From NCBI RefSeq assembly GCF_023822025.1, contig NZ_CP082909.1:2346001-2410000 (forward strand): DNA of 64,000 nt. The letters run 5' to 3'. Shown piece by piece: positions 20,001 to 32,000 of this stretch. Positions within the stretch are counted from its first letter, which is position 1; every line of letters starts with the position of its first letter. A program made the translations under genes and the position numbers. Under the pieces are notes generated by a model. It saw nothing but the letters and a program-made list of their open reading frames with translations, ran no database searches and was not told where the DNA came from. The stretch comes from Endozoicomonas sp. 4G. GTDB lineage: Bacteria > Pseudomonadota > Gammaproteobacteria > Pseudomonadales > Endozoicomonadaceae.

Positions 20001-23000
20001 GTTTGATACCGTGCGGCTACCGCCACCCACCAGAGACAGGTTGAAAGCGCTGACATCAGGAACACTGGCGGGATCAAGAGCTTCATTGTAATCAATAATC
20101 AGCTGGTCACCCTCTACGGTCATATTCTGGCGGACTGCTGCTGAAACATCAGGTGTCACCGTGGCTGAAAAACCGCTCAATGCCGCAAACGGGTTGATCC
20201 CTACTTGTTCCTGAAGAACATTACTGCCCGGCGTGTAATCAAGCGTCAAATTACCCGAGGGACTGACCGCAGTGTCCAGGCTGAGGCGAATCTGGGTATC
20301 GTTGAGGTAGGAGATATTTAGAACATTGACGGCACTACCATCAATGGCCACATCAAAGTCAGCCAGGTCAGGAATGCTGTCCCTGTCCATATTTTCACTA
20401 AAAGTCAGCACCAGATTCTGGGTGTTGGCCACGATTTCAGCAGAGGACAAGGTGGGGGCGGTACCGGAGAAGATGACGGTTGAAGTATCCGTTGTGGTAT
20501 TACCAGCACTGTCGGTCTGGGTAACGGTAATGTCCAGTTCGCCGTCAGACAGGCTGCTCACATCCAGAACATTACCAGCCAGACTCCAGGTACCATCTAT
20601 CTCAACAGAGATGTTTGCAGAAATAGTGGTAGCCGAGGAGTCTTCAATATCGATCTGAATAGTGGCCCCGGGCTCACCGACACCAGAAACCAATACTGCA
20701 TTCTCCTCGTCAGCACCGATCTGGTCGTCTTCCATCACGGTGTCAATGGCAAGGCTTCGGTTCAGGACTAACTGTCTATCGTTAAACATCTGCTCAATGA
20801 TTTCCTGATCCGTATTGCCCAGAGACGACAGGTCAGTATTTTCCAGAACTATCTGCTGTACCACTGGGCCACTGGCAGTCGTACTGATATCGATTATGGT
20901 ATCGCTGCCTTCGATACGAAAATGGATGAACTGGTCAGCAGCCGTGTTTTCCTCACCACTGAGCATGTTGTGCAAATCAAGAATATCGCCACCGGCACCA
21001 ACGGTAAAATCGGTAATCTTGTCAACAGCTGGAGCACTGGCCGTGCCTTCATTCCCAGCCTGCCAGACCAAACGATCCCGACCTGCACCTGTGGTGATGG
21101 TGTCACTGTCGGCACCACCTGTAATGACATCATTACCACTGGAGCCGAAAATCTGGTCCTCACCACTGCCACCATCCAGAATATCCACTTCGGGCAGGAC
21201 ACCCCGAAGGCTGATATTGTTCAGAATGGTTCCCTCTCCATCATTCTGCCCGGCCACTTCCCGAATCATCAGGGTTTGGCGGGAACCGTCACCTGTCACA
21301 TCAACAGTATGTTCTGCCCAGCTGGTACCGATCGCTATCGTTTTAACATATTGGTCACCCCACCAGATTTCTACATCACCAGAGCCAGCTTTACGTGTGT
21401 AAGCCTCAAAAGTCAGGGTATAGATTTCGCCATCCACAGTGTCTACTTGCTGATACATAGCGTCAATGTTGGTGCTATTACCATCCAGCTCCAGCCGGGC
21501 AGTATTATCTGTTTTTAGTGGTGCCCAACCAGCCAGTTCTGCATTGTTCTCGGTGGTGAGGCTACTCATGTCAACACCGGTAGAATAATTATTATTGGTT
21601 ATGCTACTGGTATCCAGATTCCGCCAGTGATCGATCCGCGCCTCTTGCCAACTACCATGGTCAACCTGAACGGAATAATTACTAAAATCGCCATTTTTGA
21701 TCAAATTACCACTGTCCCCAGAACCATCCGGCAATAAACCCGACAAGACGACATTATTAATGACTGGGCCAGCATTCCCATGACCGGGCTCACGTAACAT
21801 CAGACTCTGTACCGTGCCATCACCCGTTACTGTGAGTGAAAATGTGTCCCAGTCTGAACTGGCGGTAAATGTTGTGACGTACGAGCCATCCCACCATACC
21901 TCTACCTGAGGGTTACTGACACCAGAACGACCAATGCTCTCGAATTCCAGGGTGTAGGTTGCACCATTAACCGTTGTCACTTCCTGCACCAATGAGTCCG
22001 GTGTTCCGTCATGCAGGTTTAATTCAACCTGAGGGGTGGGGTCCGAGAGACTGGCGAGAGCACTGGCGTCCCAGGACTTAGAGGTAATCTGTGCCAGGAG
22101 TGTTGCATCAACCGTCTCGCTGGTACTGGTGATGGAGGCGGTATTTACGGCTGTCCAGTCATCAAGAATAACGTCGCGATTATTGCCATGATTTGCCTGT
22201 GTTGTGTAGTCACTAAAATCGGTGTTATCCAGCAGTTCACCAAATCGTCCACCGGTATTAAGCTGGTTACCTTGAATAATATCATCACCGGCTCCACCAC
22301 TGATCTGGTCACTGCCCGCTCCACCTTCCATCAGGTCATACCCAGCACCTCCCGACAGGGTATCATCCTCACCGTCTCCGCGAGAGACATCGGCACTATA
22401 GCTGGTTGTAGCAAGTATATTATTACTGGCATCTTTGGCGGTCAGACTGATTGATAATGCATCGGAATCCTCCAAAACCAGAGGGGCTGTGTAAGTGAAG
22501 TTACCATCACCATCCGCCGTTGCCGTGTAGTTGTTACTGTTGATAGTAAATTCCAGTGAGCTGCCGGGTTGGCCTTTACCACTAATCACTGGTTCAAAAT
22601 TGCTATTCAGAATAACTGAATCGATTTTTAATGGCGTGACAAAGTCAATACTGTAGATGTTACTTTCCAGAGCGCCATCACTCACCTTAAAGCGAAGAAT
22701 ACCGTGGCGGCTACCGCTTATACTTGCATCCGCAGTAAAGACCAGATTGGAAATATCATTCGCACTGATGACTTGATTAACCGTTACAGGATTACCATTG
22801 AGAGATAAAGTACCTGTAGCAGGTAGAGAAGTAACTTCAACTGAAGCAAGGGCACTTCCGGCATCGACATCGCCAAAACCAAACTCTGACTCCGTAAAGG
22901 TATGTTGCGCCCCTTCGTGCAGTTTCAGAGTACTACTGGCTGCGGTGGGCGCATCATTACTGCCATCTATAGTGATCACAACAGCGTGGGAAGTTCCATC

Positions 23001-26000
23001 CGCGGACTGGACAGTAATCGTTTCTGTCAGGCTGTCACCGTCTCCCAGTGCCTGAATCGCTGACTGGTTGTTGTTAGCGGAATAAGTCCAATTGCCATTA
23101 GCATCAATGGTCAGATCGCCATAGGTACCAGTGTGGGTGGCTGCAGTGAAGCCGGACTCACCACTATCAGTGTCTGTGGCACTCAGGACACCGGAAGTAG
23201 TAAGGGTCGCTCCGGCATCTTCCGTAACAGTGCCTGTGTCGGTGCCCGTGATAACTGCAGCGTCGTTGCTGCCATTAATCGTAATGACGATGTCATGCGT
23301 GGTGCCATCCACAGCTCGTACAGTGATTGTTTCGGTCAGACTGTCACCGACTCCCAGAGCCTGAATAGCGGGTTGGCTGCTGTTTGCCGAATAGCTCCAG
23401 TTACCATTGGCGTCAATAGTTAGCGAACCGTAATCACGATTGATAGTCTGATTTTGGAAACCAACAACGCTATCATCTATATCAGTCACACTCAGGCTAC
23501 CGGAAGTGGTTAGAATGTTGCCGACGTCTTCAGTGACGCTGCCGGTGTCTGCACCAGTGATCACCGCAGCATCATCGGTGCCGTTAATGGTAATAACAAT
23601 ATTGTGGCTAGTGCCATCCAGGGACTTCACCATCACCGTCTCGGTCAAAGTGTCACCATCACCCAGTGACTGGATAGCTGACTGACTATTATCCGCTGAG
23701 TAGCTCCAGCTGCCATCGGTGTTCATGGTCAGTGAACCATAGGTGCCAGTTATGGTCTCTCCGGTAAAACTCCCTTCGCCGTTATCCACATCGTTCACAC
23801 TCAGGCTGCCAGTGGCAGTCAGGATATTACCCGCATCTTCAGTGACACTGCCGGTGTCCGTACCATTGATCACCGCCGCATCGTTAGTGCCGGTTATTGT
23901 TATGGTCACCTGCTGATCAACGGTACCTCCTTCCCCGTCATTAACAGTGACGGTGTAAGTCTGGGTCAGAGTCTGACCGGCACCCAGGTAATCAATGTCG
24001 GCATCATTAACACTGAAACTCCAGTCGATACGGCCGCTGCCATCGCCCTGGGTGTCGTCCGCCACGGTCGCCGTCAAACTACCCAAGTAGCCATTGGCTC
24101 CGGCACTGACGCTGACAGTCTGCTGGTCTGAAAAATCAACATCGGCAATGGTGAACGAGCCAGTGTCAGTCAGACTGTTGCTGTTTTCACCGGCACCACC
24201 GTCGACAATCTCGGTGACCGCCCCGGCAACATCGGTGGCACTCGTGATAGTAGGTGCATCGTTGGTGCCGGTTATTGTGATAGTCACCTGCTGATCGACA
24301 GTACCGCCTTTGCCGTCATCAACAGTCACGGTGTAAGTTTGGTTCAGTGTCTCACCTGCACTTAGGTAATCGACGTCGGCATCATCGACACTGAAACTCC
24401 AGTCGATCCGGCCGCTGCCGTCACCCTGGGTATCATCAGCAACGGTAGCTGTCAGGCTGCCAAGGTAACCGTTGGCTCCAGCACTGACACTGACGCTCTG
24501 CTGGTCATTTAGATCAACATCGGCGATGGTGAAGGAGCCATTGTCGGTCAGGGTGTTGCTGTTCTCACCGACACCACCATCGACAATCTCAGTGACCATC
24601 CCGGCGACATCGGTGGCACTGCTAATAGTTGGTGCATCATTAGTACCGGTCAGGGTGATGGTCACCTGCTGATCGACAGTACCGCCTTTGCCGTCATCAA
24701 CAGTCACGGTGTAAGTTTGGTTCAGTGTCTCACCTGCACTTAGGTAATCGACGTCGGCATCATCGACACTGAAACTCCAGTCGATCCGGCCGCTGCCGTC
24801 ACCCTGGGTATCATCAGCAACGGTAGCTGTCAGGCTGCCAAGGTAACCGTTGGCTCCAGCACTGACACTGACGCTCTGCTGGTCATTTAGATCAACATCG
24901 GCGATGGTGAAGGAGCCATTGTCGGTCAGGGTGTTGCTGTTCTCACCGACACCACCATCGACAATCTCAGTGACCATCCCGGCGACATCGGTGGCACTGC
25001 TAATAGTTGGTGCATCATTAGTACCGGTCAGGGTGATGGTCACTTGCTGATCGACAGTACCGCCTTTGCCGTCATCAACAGTCACGGTGTAAGTTTGGTT
25101 CAGTGTCTCACCTGCACTTAGGTAATCGACGTCGGCATCATCAACACTGAAACTCCAGTCGATCCGGCCGCTGCCGTCACCCTGGGTGTCATCCGCTACG
25201 GTAGCTGTCAGGCTGCCAAGGTAACCGTTGGCTCCAGCACTGACGCTGACAGTCTGCTGGTCATTCAGATCAACATCGGCGATGGTGAAGGAGCCATTGT
25301 CAGTCAGGGTATTGCTGTTCTCACCGGCGCCACCATCGACAATCTCAGTGACCATCCCGGCGACATCGGTGGCACTGGTGATAGTAGGTGCATCGTTGGT
25401 ACCGGTTATTGTGATAGTCACCTGCTGATCAACGGTACCACCTTCCCCGTCATTAACAGTGACGGTGTAAGTCTGGTTTAAGGTTTCACCGGCACTCAGG
25501 TAATCAATGTCGGCATCATCAACACTGAAACTCCAGTCGATCCGGCCACTGCCGTCACCCTGGGTGTCATCCGCCACGGTAGCCGTCAGGCTGCCAAGGT
25601 AACCGTTGGCTCCAGCACTGACGCTGACCGTCTGCTGGTCTGAAAGATCGACATCAGCAATGGTGAACGAGCCGGTGTCAGTCAGGCTGTTGCTGTTTTC
25701 ACCGGCACCACCGTCGACAATCTCGGTGACCGCCCCGGCAACATCGGTGGCACTGGTGATAGTAGGTGCATCGTTGGTACCGGTTATTGTGATAGTCACC
25801 TGCTGATCAACGGTACCACCTTCCCCGTCATTAACAGTGACGGTGTAAGTCTGGTTTAAGGTTTCACCGGCACTCAGGTAATCAATGTCGGCATCATCAA
25901 CACTGAAACTCCAGTCGATCCGGCCGCTGCCATCACCCTGGGTGTCATCCGCCACGGTAGCCGTCAGGCTACCCAGATAACCATTGGCTCCGGCACTGAC

Positions 26001-29000
26001 GCTGACCGTCTGCTGGTCTGAAAGATCGACATCAGCAATGGTGAACGAGCCGGTGTCAGTCAGGCTGTTGCTGTTTTCACCGGCACCACCGTCGACAATC
26101 TCGGTGACCGCCCCGGCAACATCGGTGGCACTCGTGATAGTAGGTGCATCGTTGGTGCCGGTTATTGTGATAGTCACCTGCTGATCAACGGTACCACCTT
26201 CCCCGTCATTAACAGTGACGGTGTAAGTCTGGTTTAAGGTTTCACCGGCACTCAGGTAATCAATGTCGGCATCATCAACACTGAAACTCCAGTCGATCCG
26301 GCCGCTGCCATCACCCTGGGTGTCGTCTACCACGGTAGCCGTCAGGCTGCCCAGATAACCATTGGCTCCGGCACTGACGCTGACCGTCTGCTGGTCTGAA
26401 AGATCGACATCAGCAATGGTGAACGAGCCGGTGTCAGTCAGGCTGTTGCTGTTTTCACCGGCACCACCGTCGACAATCTCGGTGACCGCCCCGGCAACAT
26501 CGGTGGCACTCGTGATAGTAGGTGCATCGTTGGTGCCGGTTATTGTGATAGTCACCTGCTGATCAACGGTACCACCTTCCCCGTCATTAACAGTGACGGT
26601 GTAAGTCTGGTTTAAGGTTTCACCGGCACTCAGGTAATCAATGTCGGCATCATCAACACTGAAACTCCAGTCGATCCGGCCACTGCCGTCACCCTGGGTG
26701 TCATCCGCCACGGTAGCCGTCAGGCTACCCAGATAACCATTGGCTCCGGCACTGACGCTGACCGTCTGCTGGTCTGAAAGATCGACATCAGCAATGGTGA
26801 ACGAGCCGGTGTCAGTCAGGCTGTTGCTGTTTTCACCGGCACCACCGTCGACAATCTCGGTGACCGCCCCGGCAACATCGGTGGCACTCGTGATAGTAGG
26901 TGCATCGTTGGTGCCGGTTATTGTGATAGTCACCTGCTGATCAACGGTACCACCTTCCCCGTCATTAACAGTGACGGTGTAAGTCTGGTTTAAGGTTTCA
27001 CCGGCACTCAGGTAATCAATGTCGGCATCATCAACACTGAAGCTCCAGTCGATCCGGCCGTTGCCATCACCCTGGGTGTCATCCGCCACGGTAGCCGTCA
27101 GGCTACCCAGATAACCATTGGCTCCGGCACTGACGCTGACCGTCTGCTGGTCTGAAAGATCGACATCAGCAATGGTGAACGAGCCGGTGTCAGTCAGGCT
27201 GTTGCTGTTTTCACCGGCACCACCGTCGACAATCTCGGTGACCGCCCCGGCAACATCGGTGGCACTCGTGATAGTAGGTGCATCGTTGGTGCCGGTTATT
27301 GTGATAGTCACCTGCTGATCAACGGTACCACCTTCCCCGTCATTAACAGTGACGGTGTAAGTCTGGTTTAAGGTTTCACCGGCACTCAGGTAATCAATGT
27401 CGGCATCATCAACACTGAAACTCCAGTCGATCCGGCCGCTGCCATCACCCTGGGTGTCGTCTACCACGGTAGCCGTCAGGCTGCCCAGATAACCGTTGGC
27501 TCCAGCACTGACACTGACACTCTGCTGGTCATTCAGATCAACATCGGCGATGGTGAAGGAGCCATTGTCAGTCAGGGTATTGCTGTTCTCACCGGCACCA
27601 CCATCGACAATCTCAGTGACCATCCCGGCGACATCGGTGGCACTGCTAATAGTTGGTGCATCATTAGTACCGGTCAGGGTGATAGTCACCTGCTGATCGA
27701 CGGTACCGCCTTCGCCATCGTCAACAGTGACGGTGTAAGTTTGGGTCAGGGTCTGACCGGCAGCCAGGTGATCGACGTCGGCATCATCAACACTGAAACT
27801 CCAGTCGATCCGGCCACTGCCGTCACCCTGGGTATCATCGGCTACGGTAGCAGTGAGGCTGCCAAGGTAACCGTTGGCTCCAGCACTGACACTGACACTC
27901 TGCTGGTCATTCAGATCAACATCGGCGATGGTGAAGGAGCCATTGTCGGTCAGGGTATTGCTGTTCTCACCGGCGCCACCATCGACAATCTCGGTGACCA
28001 TCCCGGCGACATCGGTGACACTGCTAATAGTTGGTGCATCATTAGTACCGGTCAGGGTGATGGTCACTTGCTGATCGACAGTACCGCCTTTGCCATCATT
28101 AACAGTCACGGTGTAAGTTTGGTTCAGTGTCTCACCTGCACTTAGGTAATCGACGTCGGCATCATCAACACTGAAACTCCAGTCGATCCGGCCGCTGCCA
28201 TCACCCTGGGTGTCATCCGCCACGGTAGCCGTCAGGCTACCCAGATAACCATTGGCTCCGGCACTGACGCTGACCGTCTGCTGGTCTGAAAGATCGACAT
28301 CAGCAATGGTGAACGAGCCGGTGTCAGTCAGGCTGTTGCTGTTTTCACCGGCACCACCGTCGACAATCTCGGTGACCGCCCCGGCAACATCGGTGGCACT
28401 GGTGATAGTAGGTGCATCGTTGGTGCCGGTTATTGTGATAGTCACCTGCTGATCAACGGTACCACCTTCCCCGTCATTAACAGTGACGGTGTAAGTCTGG
28501 TTTAAGGTTTCACCGGCACTCAGGTAATCAATGTCGGCATCATCAACACTGAAGCTCCAGTCGATCCGGCCGTTGCCATCACCCTGGGTGTCATCCGCCA
28601 CGGTAGCCGTCAGGCTACCCAGATAACCATTGGCTCCGGCACTGACGCTGACCGTCTGCTGGTCTGAAAGATCGACATCAGCAATGGTGAACGAGCCGGT
28701 GTCAGTCAGGCTGTTGCTGTTTTCACCGGCACCACCGTCGACAATCTCGGTGACCGCCCCGGCAATATCGGTGGCACTGGTGATAGTAGGTGCATCGTTG
28801 GTACCGGTTATTGTGATAGTCACCTGCTGATCAACGGTACCACCTTCCCCGTCATTAACAGTGACGGTGTAAGTCTGGTTTAAGGTTTCACCGGCACTCA
28901 GGTAATCAATGTCGGCATCATCAACACTGAAACTCCAGTCGATCCGGCCGCTGCCATCACCCTGGGTGTCGTCTACCACGGTAGCCGTCAGGCTGCCCAG

Positions 29001-32000
29001 ATAACCGTTGGCTCCGGCACTGACGCTGACCGTCTGCTGGTCTGAAAGATCGACATCAGCAATGGTGAACGAGCCGGTGTCAGTCAGGCTGTTGCTGTTT
29101 TCACCGGCACCACCGTCGACAATCTCGGTGACCGCCCCGGCAACATCGGTGGCACTCGTGATAGTAGGTGCATCGTTGGTGCCGGTTATTGTGATAGTCA
29201 CCTGCTGATCAACGGTACCACCTTCCCCGTCATTAACAGTGACGGTGTAAGTCTGGTTTAAGGTTTCACCGGCACTCAGGTAATCAATGTCGGCATCATC
29301 AACACTGAAGCTCCAGTCGATCCGGCCGTTGCCATCACCCTGGGTGTCATCCGCCACGGTAGCCGTCAGGCTACCCAGATAACCATTGGCTCCGGCACTG
29401 ACGCTGACCGTCTGCTGGTCTGAAAGATCGACATCAGCAATGGTGAACGAGCCGGTGTCAGTCAGGCTGTTGCTGTTTTCACCGGCACCACCGTCGACAA
29501 TCTCGGTGACCGCCCCGGCAACATCGGTGGCACTCGTGATAGTAGGTGCATCGTTGGTGCCGGTTATTGTGATAGTCACCTGCTGATCAACGGTACCACC
29601 TTCCCCGTCATTAACAGTGACGGTGTAAGTCTGGTTTAAGGTTTCACCGGCACTCAGGTAATCAATGTCGGCATCATCAACACTGAAGCTCCAGTCGATC
29701 CGGCCGCTGCCATCACCCTGGGTGTCGTCTGCCACGGTAGCCGTCAGGCTGCCCAGATAACCGTTGGCTCCAGCACTGACACTGACACTCTGCTGGTCAT
29801 TCAGATCAACATCGGCGATGGTGAATGAGCCATTGTCGGTCAGGGTGTTGCTGTTCTCACCGGCGCCACCATCGACAATCTCGGTGACCATCCCGGCAAC
29901 ATCGGTGGCACTGCTGATAGTTGGTGCATCATTAGTACCGGTCAGGGTGATGGTCACTTGCTGATCGACAGTACCGCCTTTGCCGTCATCAACAGTTACG
30001 GTGTAGGTTTGGGTCAGAGTCTCGCCGACGCCCAGATAGTCAATGTCGGCATCATCGACACTGAAACTCCAGTCGATCCGGCCGCTGCCGTCACCCTGGG
30101 TGTCATCCGCTACGGTAGCGGTGAGGCTGCCAAGGTAACCGTTGGCTCCAGCACTGACACTGACGCTCTGCTGGTCATTCAGATCAACATCGGCGATGGT
30201 GAAGGAGCCATTGTCGGTCAGGGTGTTGCTGTTCTCACCGGCGCCACCATCGACAATCTCGGTGACCATCCCGGCAACATCGGTGGCACTGCTGATAGTT
30301 GGTGCATCATTAGTACCGGTCAGGGTGATGGTCACTTGCTGATCGACAGTACCGCCTTTGCCGTCATCAACAGTCACGGTGTAGGTTTGGTTCAGTGTCT
30401 CTCCTGCACTTAGGTAATCGACGTCGGCATCATCAACACTGAAACTCCAGTCGATCCGGCCGCTGCCGTCACCCTGGGTATCATCAGCAACGGTAGCTGT
30501 CAGGCTGCCAAGGTAACCGTTGGCTCCAGCACTGACACTGACGCTCTGCTGATCACTCAGATCAACATCAGCGATGGTGAAGGAGCCATTGTCGGTCAGG
30601 GTGTTGCTGTTCTCACCGGCGCCACCATCGACAATCTCAGTGACCATCCCGGCGACATCGGTGGCACTGCTGATAGTTGGTGCATCATTGGTACCGGTCA
30701 GAGTAATGGTCACTTGCTGATCGACAGTACCGCCTTTGCCGTCATCAACAGTCACGGTGTAGGTTTGGTTCAGTGTCTCTCCTGCACTTAGGTAATCGAC
30801 GTCGGCATCATCGACACTGAAACTCCAGTCGATCCGGCCGCTGCCGTCACCCTGGGTGTCATCCGCTACGGTAGCGGTGAGACTGCCAAGGTAACCGTTG
30901 GCTCCAGCACTGACACTGACGCTCTGCTGATCACTCAGATCAACATCAGCGATGGTGAAAGAGCCATTGTCGGTCAGGGTGTTGCTGTTCTCACCGGCAC
31001 CACCATCGACAATCTCGGTGACCATCCCGGCGACATCGGTGGCACTGCTGATAGTTGGTGCATCATTAGTACCGGTCAGGGTGATGGTCACTTGCTGATC
31101 GACAGTACCGCCTTTGCCGTCATCAACAGTTACGGTGTAGGTTTGGGTCAGAGTCTCGCCGACGCCCAGATAGTCAATGTCGGCATCATCGACACTGAAA
31201 CTCCAGTCGATCCGGCCGCTGCCGTCACCCTGGGTGTCATCCGCTACGGTAGCGGTGAGGCTGCCAAGGTAACCGTTGGCTCCAGCACTGACACTGACGC
31301 TCTGCTGGTCATTCAGATCAACATCGGCGATGGTGAAGGAGCCATTGTCGGTCAGGGTGTTGCTGTTCTCACCGGCGCCACCATCGACAATCTCGGTGAC
31401 CATCCCGGCAACATCGGTGGCACTGCTGATAGTTGGTGCATCATTAGTACCGGTCAGGGTGATGGTCACTTGCTGATCGACAGTACCGCCTTTGCCGTCA
31501 TCAACAGTCACGGTGTAGGTTTGGTTCAGTGTCTCTCCTGCACTTAGGTAATCGACGTCGGCATCATCAACACTGAAACTCCAGTCGATCCGGCCGCTGC
31601 CGTCACCCTGGGTATCATCAGCAACGGTAGCTGTCAGGCTGCCAAGGTAACCGTTGGCTCCAGCACTGACACTGACGCTCTGCTGATCACTCAGATCAAC
31701 ATCAGCGATGGTGAAGGAGCCATTGTCGGTCAGGGTGTTGCTGTTCTCACCGGCGCCACCATCGACAATCTCAGAGACCATCCCGGCGACATCGGTGGCA
31801 CTGCTGATAGTTGGTGCATCATTGGTACCGGTCAGAGTAATGGTCACTTGCTGATCGACAGTACCGCCTTTGCCGTCATCAACAGTCACGGTGTAGGTTT
31901 GGTTCAGTGTCTCTCCTGCACTTAGGTAATCGACGTCGGCATCATCGACACTGAAACTCCAGTCTATCCGGCCGCTGCCGTCACCCTGGGTGTCATCCGC

